From Erythrobacter sp. BLCC-B19 (lineage in GTDB: Bacteria > Pseudomonadota > Alphaproteobacteria > Sphingomonadales > Sphingomonadaceae): 64,000 nucleotides of DNA. Positions 56,503 through 64,000 of the stretch are shown here, one piece after another. The DNA is taken from assembly GCF_028621955.1 (NCBI RefSeq), contig NZ_CP117516.1, positions 2,874,001 to 2,938,000 on the forward strand, read 5' to 3'. Numbering within the stretch: the stretch's first letter is position 1; each line of letters begins with the position of its first letter. Under the pieces are notes generated by a model. The model ran no database searches, was not told the origin of the DNA, and saw only the letters and a program-made list of their open reading frames with translations. The position numbers and the translations under genes were made by a program.

Positions 56503-56530
56503 TTTCTCTCTCGCATTCTTTTTTCACGGA

Positions 56531-56556
56531 CTTTGAAAAACCGTTATTTTTCAAAG
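56531..56556. repeat. AT-rich 10-bp inverted repeat upstream of ppdK
   Basis: CTTTGAAAAA (56531-56540), a 6-nt centre and TTTTTCAAAG (56547-56556). It lies 28 bp after glyS and 71 bp before ppdK. It can act as a weak terminator for glyS or as a protein-binding dyad. Confidence 0.55.
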
Positions 56557-56575
56557 CATAGACCCCCGTAGGAAA

Positions 56576-56601
56576 GTTGACACGCTGTCACCTTTGTCAA
56601 C
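56576..56601. promoter_or_regulatory. GTTGACA/TGTCAAC dyad before ppdK
   Basis: GTTGACA (56576-56582) and TGTCAAC (56595-56601) are inverted, 12 bp apart, and a nested GACA-CGC-TGTC lies inside. TTGACA also equals a -35 consensus, but I see no good -10 at the right distance. It lies 26 bp before the ppdK ATG and is a candidate regulator site. Confidence 0.4.
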
Positions 56602-56626
56602 CTTACGACCAAGTGCAGGAACCGAC

Positions 56627-59287
56627 ATGACGATGAAGACGGTCTATGTATTCGGAGGCTCCGCCGACCACTCCGATCCGCGTCAGAAGGACAAGACCGT
56701 CGTTGGGGGCAAGGGTGCGAACCTTGCCGAGATGGCCAGCATCGGCCTGCCGGTGCCGCCGGGTTTCACCATCACCACTGAAGAATGCATTGCCTATCTG
56801 CAGGATGGCGCTGATTTCTCGGAAGGCTTGCGAAGTGCGGTGGCGGCCGCGCTGGCCCATGTCGAGGCCACGGTGGGCAAGGCTTTCGGCGATGCGGCTG
56901 ATCCGCTGCTGGTCTCGGTGCGCTCGGGCGCGCGGGTTTCGATGCCGGGGATGATGGACACCGTGCTCAACCTCGGGCTCAACGACGCGACCGTCGAGGG
57001 GCTGGCGGCTTCGAGCGGGGACGCACGTTTTGCCTGGGACAGCTACCGCCGCTTCATCCAGATGTATTCCGACGTCGTCCTCGGTCTCGATCACGGCCTG
57101 TTCGAAGAAGCGCTCGAAATCGCCAAGGAAGACAAGGACTACTACAACGATACCGAGATGGCGGCTGAGGATTGGCAGGCGCTCGTCAAGCAATACAAGC
57201 AGATCGTCGCCGACGAGCTGGGCCGCCCGTTCCCGCAGGACGTGCACGAGCAGCTGTGGGGCGCGATCCGCGCGGTGTTCGACAGCTGGGACAGCGACCG
57301 GGCCAAGGTCTACCGCCGGCTGAACGATATTCCGGGCGACTGGGGCACCGCGGTCAACGTGCAGGCGATGGTGTTCGGCAACATGGGCGAGACCAGCGCC
57401 ACGGGGGTCGCCTTCACCCGCGATCCGGCGACCGGCAACCGCGCCTACTATGGCGAGTACCTGATCAACGCGCAGGGCGAGGATGTGGTCGCGGGCATCC
57501 GCACCCCGCAATATCTCACCAAGGCCGCGCGTGAGGCCGCCGGGGCCAAGCCGCTCTCGATGGAAGAGGCGCTGCCTGAGGCCTATGCCGAACTCGCCCG
57601 CGTGTTCGACCTGCTGGAACTTCACTACAAGGACATGCAGGACATTGAATTCACGGTGGAACGCGGCAAGCTGTGGATGCTCCAGACCCGCTCGGGCAAG
57701 CGCACCGCCAAGGCCGCGCTCAAGATGGCGGTCGACATGGTCGGCGAAGGCCTCATCGACGAGCGCGAGGCGGTGCGGCGGGTCGATCCGATGGCATTGG
57801 ACCAGCTGCTCCACCCGACGCTCGATCCCAAGGCCGAGCGCAATGTGCTGACCACGGGGCTCCCTGCCTCGCCGGGGGCTGCGGCGGGCAAGATCGTGCT
57901 CGATGCCGACACCGCCGAGCAATGGGCGGGCCGGGGCGAGAAGGTCATTCTGGTGCGGGTCGAGACCAGCCCCGAGGACATCCACGGGATGCACGCAGCG
58001 CAAGGCATCCTCACTGCACGCGGCGGGATGACAAGCCACGCGGCCGTGGTGGCACGCGGCATGGGTCGGCCTTGCGTGTCGGGCGCGGGTGCCGTCTCGA
58101 TCGACCGCGCGAGCCGCTCGTTGCGGATCGGTTCGACTGAATTGAAGGAGGGCGATGCCATCACCCTCGACGGGGCGACGGGCCAAGTGATGCTCGGTAT
58201 CGTCCCGACGGTCGAGCCGGAGCTGGCGGGTGACTTTGGGACGCTGATGGTGTGGGCCGACAAGCTGCGGCGCATGAAGGTGCGCACCAATGCCGAAACG
58301 CCTGACGACTGCCGCATGGCGCGCCAGTTCGGGGCGGAGGGCATCGGGCTGTGCCGCACCGAGCACATGTTCTTCGAAGCCTCGCGCATCAGCCTGGTGC
58401 GCCAGATGATCCTTGCCGAGGACGAGGCGGGCCGCCGCCGGGCGCTGGAGGGGCTGCTGCCCGAACAGCGCGCGGACTTCACGGCGATCTTCGAGGTGAT
58501 GGCGGGCCTGCCCTGCACGATCCGCCTGCTCGACCCGCCGTTGCACGAGTTCCTCCCCCACGCCGACGAGGAGTTCGCCGAGCTGGCGGATGCCACGGGG
58601 CTGGGGATCGATCACCTCAAGCGCCGCGCGGGCGAGCTGCATGAGTTCAACCCGATGCTCGGCCACCGCGGCTGCCGGCTCGGGATTACCTTCCCTGAGA
58701 TCTACGCGATGCAGGCGCGCGCGATCTTCGAGGCGGCCTGCGCGGTGGCTCAGGCAAGCGGCGCGGCGCCGCTGCCCGAAATCATGATCCCGCTGGTCGC
58801 CACCAAGCGCGAGCTCGCGATCCTCAAGGCGCTGGTCGACAAGGAAGCCGAAGCCGTGTTCGCCGAGACCGGCACGCGGGTCGACTACCTCGTGGGCACA
58901 ATGATCGAGCTGCCGCGCGCCGCGCTGATGGCGGGTGAGATAGCGGAAGAGGGTGCGTTTTTCAGCTTCGGCACCAATGACCTCACCCAGACCACGCTGG
59001 GGGTCAGCCGCGACGATGCGGCGCGGTTCCTCAGCGTCTATGTCGACAAGGGCATCTTCCCGCGCGATCCCTTTGTCAGCCTCGACATCGAGGGCGTCGG
59101 CCAACTGGTCGAGCTGGCGGCAGAGCGGGGCAGGGCGATCCGGCCCGACATCAAGCTCGGCATCTGCGGTGAGCATGGCGGCGACCCGGCGAGCATTGCG
59201 TTCTGCGAAGGCGTCGGGCTCGATTACGTCAGCGCATCGCCCTACCGTGTGCCGATCGCGCGATTGGCACACGGTAGGGCGCCTTGA
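56627..59287 (+). CDS. ppdK: Pyruvate, phosphate dikinase
   Basis: An 886-residue dikinase interconverting pyruvate plus ATP plus phosphate with phosphoenolpyruvate, AMP and pyrophosphate. The N-terminal ATP-grasp domain has VVGGKGANLAEMASIGLPVPPGF and SVRSGARVSMPGMMDTVLN. The phosphohistidine domain carries ARGGMTSHAAVVARGMG with the catalytic histidine, and the C-terminal PEP/pyruvate barrel shows EGIGLCRTEHMFF and FFSFGTNDLTQTTLG. The start at 56627 has AGGA 6 nt upstream. The last codons are part of a strong inverted repeat. PPDK links glycolysis and gluconeogenesis and complements eno at 24 kb. Confidence 0.98.
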   Translation: MTMKTVYVFGGSADHSDPRQKDKTVVGGKGANLAEMASIGLPVPPGFTITTEECIAYLQDGADFSEGLRSAVAAALAHVEATVGKAFGDAADPLLVSVRSGARVSMPGMMDTVLNLGLNDATVEGLAASSGDARFAWDSYRRFIQMYSDVVLGLDHGLFEEALEIAKEDKDYYNDTEMAAEDWQALVKQYKQIVADELGRPFPQDVHEQLWGAIRAVFDSWDSDRAKVYRRLNDIPGDWGTAVNVQAMVFGNMGETSATGVAFTRDPATGNRAYYGEYLINAQGEDVVAGIRTPQYLTKAAREAAGAKPLSMEEALPEAYAELARVFDLLELHYKDMQDIEFTVERGKLWMLQTRSGKRTAKAALKMAVDMVGEGLIDEREAVRRVDPMALDQLLHPTLDPKAERNVLTTGLPASPGAAAGKIVLDADTAEQWAGRGEKVILVRVETSPEDIHGMHAAQGILTARGGMTSHAAVVARGMGRPCVSGAGAVSIDRASRSLRIGSTELKEGDAITLDGATGQVMLGIVPTVEPELAGDFGTLMVWADKLRRMKVRTNAETPDDCRMARQFGAEGIGLCRTEHMFFEASRISLVRQMILAEDEAGRRRALEGLLPEQRADFTAIFEVMAGLPCTIRLLDPPLHEFLPHADEEFAELADATGLGIDHLKRRAGELHEFNPMLGHRGCRLGITFPEIYAMQARAIFEAACAVAQASGAAPLPEIMIPLVATKRELAILKALVDKEAEAVFAETGTRVDYLVGTMIELPRAALMAGEIAEEGAFFSFGTNDLTQTTLGVSRDDAARFLSVYVDKGIFPRDPFVSLDIEGVGQLVELAAERGRAIRPDIKLGICGEHGGDPASIAFCEGVGLDYVSASPYRVPIARLAHGRAP
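59238..59281. repeat. 16-bp perfect inverted repeat at the ppdK 3' end
   Basis: CGCCCTACCGTGTGCC (59238-59253) and GGCACACGGTAGGGCG (59266-59281), with a further five near-pairings in the 12-nt centre. The element encodes part of the ppdK C-terminus (PYRVPIARLAHGRAP). It lacks a T-tract but sits 14 bp from a converging gene end, so it could terminate or stabilise both mRNAs. Confidence 0.8.
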
Positions 59288-59294
59288 AGAAGGG

Positions 59295-60059
59295 CTAAGT
59301 GCCGGCAAGGGATCGCCGCCCGGTGAGGGTGATGATCTCGAAGCTCTCGGTCACCTTCCCGTCGGCCTCGGCGCGGTCGGCAAAGGCGGTATGCGCGTGG
59401 GCAAGAGCGGCCTTCCCCAGAGGGGCGGCGGGTCTCGCCAGCGCATTGCCCAGCCCCTGATCGCGCAGGTCGCCAACCAGACGGGCGAGGCTGGAATAGC
59501 GCGCGACAAGCGTGTGGGTGTCGACCACGGGATCCTTCCATCCGGCGCGCTGGAGCAGGCCGGGCGCGGCGCGGGGATCGACCAGCGGGTGGATGCGGGC
59601 AGCCGGGCGATCCGGCTCGGCCGCCATCATGGTAGCGCGCAGGGCCGGAAGGCTCTGGCCGCCGATGAAGTGGGCGATAACCAGTCCCCCCGGTGCAAGT
59701 GCGTTGCGCAGATGAATAAGCGCGCCGGGCAGGTCATTGACCGAATCGAGCAAGCCCATGACCACGATCAGATCGAACCCGGACGTGGGATAGGGGGATT
59801 CCAGATCGAGCCCGGAAGCTTCGCTGACCGCGCCGCCCGCCGAACGCAATTGCGATGCGAGCGCTCCGGTCCAATCCCCCGCAACCAAGGAATATTCGGG
59901 TTGATGACGCAGGAATGCGAGGCGTTCGAGCGTGTCCTCGATCATGTCATCGGCGAGAAACCGCGCGGCGCCGGGCGCGTCAGCCCTATTGCGGGCGCGG
60001 GCGAATCGCGCAGCGCGGCGAGATGGGCTGAATATCGTCGGGATGGCAGGGGTATTCAT
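59295..60059 (-). CDS. BioC/NDUFAF5-like SAM-dependent methyltransferase
   Basis: A 254-residue methyltransferase. N-terminal basic segment SPSRRAARFARARN and FLADDMIEDTLERL resemble BioC and the mitochondrial complex I assembly methyltransferase NDUFAF5. The SAM fold is shown by FDLIVVMGLLDSVNDLPGALIHLRNALAPGGLVIAHFIGG. Its first SAM-binding loop is less clear than usual (YSLVAGDWTG). In alphaproteobacteria these are often near comF, as here, where comF reads away. The substrate is not determined. Confidence 0.86.
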   Translation of the reverse strand: MNTPAIPTIFSPSRRAARFARARNRADAPGAARFLADDMIEDTLERLAFLRHQPEYSLVAGDWTGALASQLRSAGGAVSEASGLDLESPYPTSGFDLIVVMGLLDSVNDLPGALIHLRNALAPGGLVIAHFIGGQSLPALRATMMAAEPDRPAARIHPLVDPRAAPGLLQRAGWKDPVVDTHTLVARYSSLARLVGDLRDQGLGNALARPAAPLGKAALAHAHTAFADRAEADGKVTESFEIITLTGRRSLAGT

Positions 60060-60114
60060 CGACGTCGCCCTGCCGCGCTTGCCACTACAGTGCAAGCCGT
60101 GCGACACTGCGGTG

Positions 60115-60819
60115 ATGGCAGTGGTCGCTCAACTTGCCCGCACCTTTGCTCCGGTGGTCGATTTGATCTATCCGCCGCGCTGTCCGGCGTGCGGTGAAGG
60201 GATCGCCCATCAAGCGGGGTTATGCCTCGATTGCTGGAGCAGTCTTGAGGTACCCGCCCATGGAGCGCCGTCAGGGCACGCGGTGCCGGTCTATGCCGCG
60301 ACCTTCTACAACGAGACCTCGCGCAAGCTGGTTCTGGCTTACAAGCACGGCGGACGCATTGCACTGGCCCGACTTCTCGCGCAGCTGATGGCGGCGCGCT
60401 TGCCCGAACCTGTCGCTGGCGCATCGCTCCCGTTGCTGGTTCCCGTGCCGCTTCACCGTTGGCGATTGTGGAGCCGGGGGTTCAACCAGGCGGCACTCCT
60501 GGCGCGCGAGCTGGCCCGTTTGGGGAAGGGCGAGGCAGATGTCGCCGCGCTTGTCCGCCGTCGCCGTACACCGCACCTCGGTGGGCTTGGGCGTGACGCG
60601 CGTGATCGGGTGCTCACAGGGGCCATCCGGGTCAACCGGAGCAGCGCGGCCCGGCTCGCGGGGCGCGATATTGTGCTGGTGGATGATGTGTTGACCAGCG
60701 GCGCTACCAGCCGCGCCTGCATTGCTGCGCTTGAACAGGCCGGAGCAGCCTCGATCACGATTGCCTGCTTTGCCCGGGTGGAAGAAGGGCATCATCTTGG
60801 CCCAGCGCCGAAAACATAA
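60115..60819 (+). CDS. comF: ComF-family phosphoribosyltransferase
   Basis: A 234-residue ComF-type protein. The zinc-finger region is CPACGEGIAHQAGLCLDCW near residues 22-40 and the PRPP-binding loop is IVLVDDVLTSGATSRACIAA near 185-204. The family is linked to natural transformation in some bacteria but acts elsewhere as a putative phosphoribosyltransferase. I take ATG 60115; a longer frame from 60043 would lie in the intergenic space shared with the divergent methyltransferase. Confidence 0.92.
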   Translation: MAVVAQLARTFAPVVDLIYPPRCPACGEGIAHQAGLCLDCWSSLEVPAHGAPSGHAVPVYAATFYNETSRKLVLAYKHGGRIALARLLAQLMAARLPEPVAGASLPLLVPVPLHRWRLWSRGFNQAALLARELARLGKGEADVAALVRRRRTPHLGGLGRDARDRVLTGAIRVNRSSAARLAGRDIVLVDDVLTSGATSRACIAALEQAGAASITIACFARVEEGHHLGPAPKT

Positions 60820-61195
60820 CGCCCGAGGCCTTTCGGCCCCGGGCGCCACGTGACGAAACGGTGCGGATCCGCCCTTGCAGGCCGAGGCAGCGACCCCCTA
60901 ACTTCGCTGCCGGGATCCAGTCCCTATCGTTCAACCGGTCGCGCTGGCACCCCGCTGCCAGCCTGCGGTCCGGTCACCCCCTGAACCCGGCACCGGGCGG
61001 TGCCATTGTTCGGTGGAGAACCCCTTGCGAAGGCTCCGCAGGCTTTCTTCCACCGAGTTGCATAACGCGGAAGATGAATCCGTCAGGTGTGCGATTTTTT
61101 GTCACTCGCTGTTGTCTCATTGCAACAATCGTCGCAAGAGCACCGCGCCCGCGACATGATCTGGCGTGGTGTGAGGTTTTCATGGAGTTGCATTC
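60820..61195. other. 376-bp intergenic region between comF and hisI
   Basis: No protein gene is convincing here: the open frames on both strands lack known motifs and are arginine/proline-rich. From 60886 to 61056 the sequence contains four strong hairpins (listed as an RNA candidate). A T6 run lies at about 61094-61099. There is a C-rich stem just after comF (60826-60846) without a T-tract. The remaining 130 bp before hisI show no recognisable promoter. Confidence 0.5.
60860..61060. ncRNA. Candidate structured RNA (hairpin array) upstream of hisI
   Basis: Four hairpins in about 170 bp: GGCAGCGA/TCGCTGCC (60886-60911), GCTGGCA/TGCCAGC (60943-60962), GGCACC/GGTGCC (60989-61004) and TCGGTGGA/TCCACCGA (61010-61056) with inner pairing CCTTGCG/CGCAGG. 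Such density of perfect stems is not expected from coding sequence. Strand is unclear because no T-tract follows directly. It might be an sRNA, a leader of hisI, or 3' structure of comF. It does not match RNase P, tmRNA or SRP RNA motifs I know. Confidence 0.3.
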
Positions 61196-61591
61196 GTGAC
61201 GGATTCTCGTCTCACCCCCGAAGAGCTTGAAGGCGGCGTAGTGTTTGCGCCGAAGTTCGATTCGGCGGGTTTGCTGACCGCTGTGGTCGTCGATGCCGGT
61301 TCGGGCGACGTGCTGGTCGTGGCGCACATGAATGCCGAAGCGCTGGATGCGACATTGGCGAGCGGTGCTGTGCATTTCTGGTCACGTTCGCGGGGCAAGC
61401 TGTGGATGAAGGGGGAGACCTCGGGGCACGTGCTCAAGGTGCGCGAGATTCGCGTCGATTGCGACCAGGATGCGCTGCTGATCCGCGCCGAGCCGGCGGG
61501 GCCGACGTGCCACACCGGCGCGCGCTCGTGCTTCTATCGACAGATCGACACGCGCGAGGGAGAACCTGTGCTCAAGCGGATCGATACTTGA
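61196..61591 (+). CDS. hisI: Phosphoribosyl-AMP cyclohydrolase
   Basis: A 131-residue HisI that opens the purine ring of phosphoribosyl-AMP in histidine synthesis. Diagnostic: VVAHMNAEALDATLASG, then HFWSRSRGKLWMKGETSGH and VREIRVDCDQDALL; zinc ligands include the cysteines in GPTCHTGARSCFYR. The start is GTG 61196, since no ATG lies before MTDSRLTPEELEGG. It stands apart from other his genes. The separate hisE is not in this window. An unusually long, structured intergenic region precedes it. Confidence 0.97.
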   Translation: MTDSRLTPEELEGGVVFAPKFDSAGLLTAVVVDAGSGDVLVVAHMNAEALDATLASGAVHFWSRSRGKLWMKGETSGHVLKVREIRVDCDQDALLIRAEPAGPTCHTGARSCFYRQIDTREGEPVLKRIDT

Positions 61592-61622
61592 CGCTCACGT
61601 AAACGTAAGGTAGGGCTGGGGC

Positions 61623-62081
61623 ATGGCTACCGCTCCTGCACCCACCCCTGTCGATTCCGCCGCCGAACCGCGCCGCAACGGTGCGCATCTCGACCGGCCG
61701 GATGTTCACGAGCGTGAACAGTTCACCATCTCCGACCTGACTTCGGAATTCGGCTGCACCGCCCGCGCGCTGCGCTTCTATGAGGACGAAGGGCTCATCA
61801 GCCCGGCACGCGTCGGCCTCACGCGGGTCTATTCCAAGCGTGATCGCGCGCGGCTCGCATGGATCATGCGTGCCAAGAATGTCGGCTTCTCGCTCACGGA
61901 AATCCGCGAGATGATCGACCTCTACGACCTTGACGATGGGCGCGTCGAACAGCGCCGCGTCACGATCGAGAAATGCCGCGCGCATATCGCCAAGCTCAAG
62001 GCGCAGCGCGATGACATCGATTCGTCGATCAACGAACTTACTGATTTCGTCGCTGAAATCGAAAAGCTCGACCTGCGCTGA
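61623..62081 (+). CDS. MerR-family transcriptional regulator
   Basis: A 152-residue MerR regulator. A variable N-terminal 30 residues precede the winged helix (FTISDLTSEFGCTARALRFYEDEGLISPARVGLTRVYSKRDRARLAWI) and a dimerisation coiled coil (EKCRAHIAKLKAQRDDIDSSINELTDF). There are no Cys clusters for metals, so this resembles the LiuR/PetR types linked to branched-chain or fatty acid catabolism. It lies 54 bp upstream of the acyl-CoA dehydrogenase and probably controls it. Confidence 0.9.
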   Translation: MATAPAPTPVDSAAEPRRNGAHLDRPDVHEREQFTISDLTSEFGCTARALRFYEDEGLISPARVGLTRVYSKRDRARLAWIMRAKNVGFSLTEIREMIDLYDLDDGRVEQRRVTIEKCRAHIAKLKAQRDDIDSSINELTDFVAEIEKLDLR

Positions 62082-62134
62082 CGCGTCAGGTTCAACCCCG
62101 CACAACCACGTCTGCACACCAGAGGGATCATCCG

Positions 62135-63940
62135 ATGCCGACCTATACCGCGCCCACCCGTGACACGCGTTTCATCGTCAACGAAGTGCTCGACCTTGCC
62201 AGCTACGGCAATCTGCCGGGCTTCGAGAATGCCACCCCCGACATGATCGACACGGTCATCAACGAGGCGGGCAAGTTCTGCGCCGAGGTGCTCGCGCCGA
62301 TCAATCAGGCGGGCGACGAGCATGGCTGCACCCGCCATGAAGACGGCTCGGTCACCACCCCGCCGGGCTTCAAGGAAGCTTATCAGGCCTATGTCGAAAG
62401 CGGTTGGGGCACGCTCGGCCAGCCGGTCGAATATGGCGGGCAGGGGCTTCCCCATGTCCTGAGCTTCGCGCTGGAGGAGTTCAGCGGCACCGCCAATCAG
62501 GCCTTCGCGATGTATCCCGGCCTTACCGCGGGCGCGATCTCGGCGATCCTTGCCAAGGGTTCGGACGAGCAGAAGGCGACCTTCGTGCCCAAGATGATCT
62601 CGGGCGAGTGGTCGGGCACGATGAACCTCACCGAGCCGCATTGCGGCACCGATCTCGGCATGATCCGCACCAAGGCCGTGCCGAACGGCGATGGCACCTA
62701 TGCGATCACCGGCACCAAGATCTTCATCTCGGCCGGCGAGCATGACCTCACCAGCAACATCATCCACCTGGTGCTGGCCAAGACCCCGGGCGCCCCTGAC
62801 AGCACCAAGGGCATTTCGCTGTTCATCGTGCCCAAGTTCCTGCTCGACGAGAACGGCAATCCGGGTGTGCGCAATGGCGTGACCTGCGGTTCGATCGAGA
62901 AGAAGATGGGCATCCACGGCAACGCCACCTGCCTGCTCAACTACGACGGCGCCACGGGCTACATGGTGGGCGAGGAAAACAAGGGTCTCGCGGCCATGTT
63001 CATCATGATGAACGCCGCGCGCCTTGGCGTCGGCATCCAGGGCTATGCCCAGGCCGAAGTCGCCTATCAGAACGCGGTGAGCTACGCGCTCGATCGCCGT
63101 CAGGGCCGCGCGCTGACCGGACCGGCTGACCCTGCCGCCAAGGCCGATCCGATCTTCGTCCACCCCGACGTGCGGCGGATGCTGATGGACGCCAAGGTCT
63201 TCACCGAAGCCATGCGCGCGCTGTGCCTGTGGGGCGCGCTTCAGGTCGATCTGGCTCACAAGGCCCAGACCGCCGAAGAGCGCGAACTGGCCGATCTGCT
63301 GATCGGGCTGATGACCCCGGTGATCAAGGGCTATGGCACCGACAAGGGCTATGACATCGCCAACAACATGCAGCAGATCTTCGGCGGCCACGGCTATGTG
63401 CGCGAGTGGGGCATGGAGCAGTTCGTGCGCGATAGCCGGATCGCGATGATCTACGAAGGCGCCAACGGCGTGCAGGCGATGGACCTGTGCGGCCGCAAGC
63501 TGGCTGCGGGGGGCGGCAAGGCGATCCAGGCATTCTTCGCCATGATCGACGAGGAAGTGGCCTCGGCCAAGCAGGACGAGGTGCTGAAGCCCATCGCCGA
63601 ACGGCTCGAAAAGGCGCTCGGCGAGCAGAAGGCGGCGACCATGTGGTTCATGCAGAACGCGATGGCGAACCCCAACCATCTCGGCGCGGGCGCGCATCAC
63701 TATATGCACATCATGGGCATCGTGACGCTCGGCCACTTCTGGCTGAAGATGGCCAAGGTGGCGCAGGCCAAGCTGGTTGAAGGCACGGACGAGACGGCCT
63801 TCTACGAAGCCAAGCTGGTTTCGGCCAACTACTACGCCGAACGCTTCCTGCCCGATGCCGGCGCGCTGCGCCGCAAGCTGGAGGCGGGCAGCGAATACAT
63901 GATGAAGCTTCCGGCAGAGGCTTTCGCCACGGCTGCCTGA
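62135..63940 (+). CDS. Acyl-CoA dehydrogenase, DmdC-like long form
   Basis: A 601-residue flavin-dependent acyl-CoA dehydrogenase, longer than the 380-400 residues of the short form, with a C-terminal extension as in DmdC-type enzymes. The FAD/substrate region shows LTEPHCGTDLGMIRTKAVPNGD and FGGHGYVREWGMEQFVRDSRIAMIYEGANGVQAMDL, which includes the catalytic glutamate region. It may act on 3-methylmercaptopropionyl-CoA or a medium-chain acyl-CoA; sequence alone does not tell. Preceded by RBS AGAGGGA and by the MerR gene. Nothing is seen between its stop and the window end. Confidence 0.94.
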   Translation: MPTYTAPTRDTRFIVNEVLDLASYGNLPGFENATPDMIDTVINEAGKFCAEVLAPINQAGDEHGCTRHEDGSVTTPPGFKEAYQAYVESGWGTLGQPVEYGGQGLPHVLSFALEEFSGTANQAFAMYPGLTAGAISAILAKGSDEQKATFVPKMISGEWSGTMNLTEPHCGTDLGMIRTKAVPNGDGTYAITGTKIFISAGEHDLTSNIIHLVLAKTPGAPDSTKGISLFIVPKFLLDENGNPGVRNGVTCGSIEKKMGIHGNATCLLNYDGATGYMVGEENKGLAAMFIMMNAARLGVGIQGYAQAEVAYQNAVSYALDRRQGRALTGPADPAAKADPIFVHPDVRRMLMDAKVFTEAMRALCLWGALQVDLAHKAQTAEERELADLLIGLMTPVIKGYGTDKGYDIANNMQQIFGGHGYVREWGMEQFVRDSRIAMIYEGANGVQAMDLCGRKLAAGGGKAIQAFFAMIDEEVASAKQDEVLKPIAERLEKALGEQKAATMWFMQNAMANPNHLGAGAHHYMHIMGIVTLGHFWLKMAKVAQAKLVEGTDETAFYEAKLVSANYYAERFLPDAGALRRKLEAGSEYMMKLPAEAFATAA

Positions 63941-64000
63941 TCCTCGCGGATTTCCGCAAAAGGGGCACATTTCGCGGGTCGCCATGCGTCGGCATGGCGG

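Noticed and set aside
56603..59308. A 901-codon minus-strand frame over ppdK
   Set aside because: Antisense shadow of ppdK, with Arg/His/Leu-rich sequence and no motif.
59932..60114. Longer N-terminus for comF
   Set aside because: The extension overlaps the start of the divergent methyltransferase gene and is not ComF-like; the zinc-finger start at 60115 fits.
60861..61199. A 112-codon plus-strand frame before hisI
   Set aside because: Composition is Arg/Pro/Cys-rich with no domain, and it runs through four hairpins that are better explained as RNA structure.

Overview
The window looks like a piece of a high-GC alphaproteobacterial chromosome, most likely Sphingomonadales and probably the Erythrobacter/Porphyrobacter group. 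This rests on overall protein character (UrcA, DUF4170, three TraB/GumN proteins, a TonB-dependent receptor with an esterase, a DmdC-type acyl-CoA dehydrogenase behind a MerR gene). No 16S rRNA is present, so the assignment is an inference. Gene density is high, most genes are housekeeping, and I see no prophage, transposase, integrase or CRISPR array.

Layout. 0-6 kb (+): periplasmic cyclophilin, queA, an ABC-2 exporter pair, a small outer-membrane barrel, tgt and a chorismate mutase; queA and tgt are both queuosine-tRNA genes. 6-15 kb (-): rpsD, a small secreted protein, trmJ, nrdR, a small membrane protein, glyA, rpiB, then rpoD-dnaG-yqeY. 15-21 kb (+): carA, a small lipoprotein, carB, greA and a short membrane protein. 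At 20.88 kb lies a perfect match to the consensus chromosomal parS centromere site. 21-24 kb (-): a GNAT enzyme, a DUF4170 protein and four envelope proteins (YqjD/ElaB-like, holin-like, and a Lys/Ala/Pro-rich protein). 24-28 kb: eno, a MarR-like regulator, and ribB-ribH, where RibB carries an N-terminal helix-turn-helix and a degenerate GTP cyclohydrolase II domain.

28-35.5 kb: an accessory zone with an S41 peptidase behind a membrane-bound AraC-type regulator, then an esterase and TonB receptor divergent from a second AraC regulator; a tRNA-Lys(CTT) follows. 35.7-41.7 kb (-): the complete rod-shape operon mreB-mreC-mreD-mrdA-rodA, with translational overlaps from mreC onward. 41.8-47.8 kb: mutL (with an in-frame palindromic repeat), ychF, an SDR enzyme, a P-loop kinase-like protein, pth and rplY. 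47.8-53.3 kb (-): three TraB/GumN genes around a run containing UrcA, an XRE regulator and four short membrane proteins that share a motif. 53.4-64 kb: glyQ-glyS, ppdK, a BioC-like methyltransferase divergent from comF, a hairpin-rich intergenic region, hisI, a MerR regulator and an acyl-CoA dehydrogenase.

The best candidates for something undescribed are: (1) the UrcA/XRE/four-membrane-protein operon with two dyads around a strong promoter; (2) the HTH-RibB fusion with a perfect dyad just upstream of its own start codon; (3) the hairpin-rich leader between comF and hisI; (4) the palindromic repeat domesticated inside mutL; and (5) the parS site beside a cluster of membrane-tethered basic proteins. 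All coordinates and motifs were read by eye; family names come from motif recognition and no database search was run.
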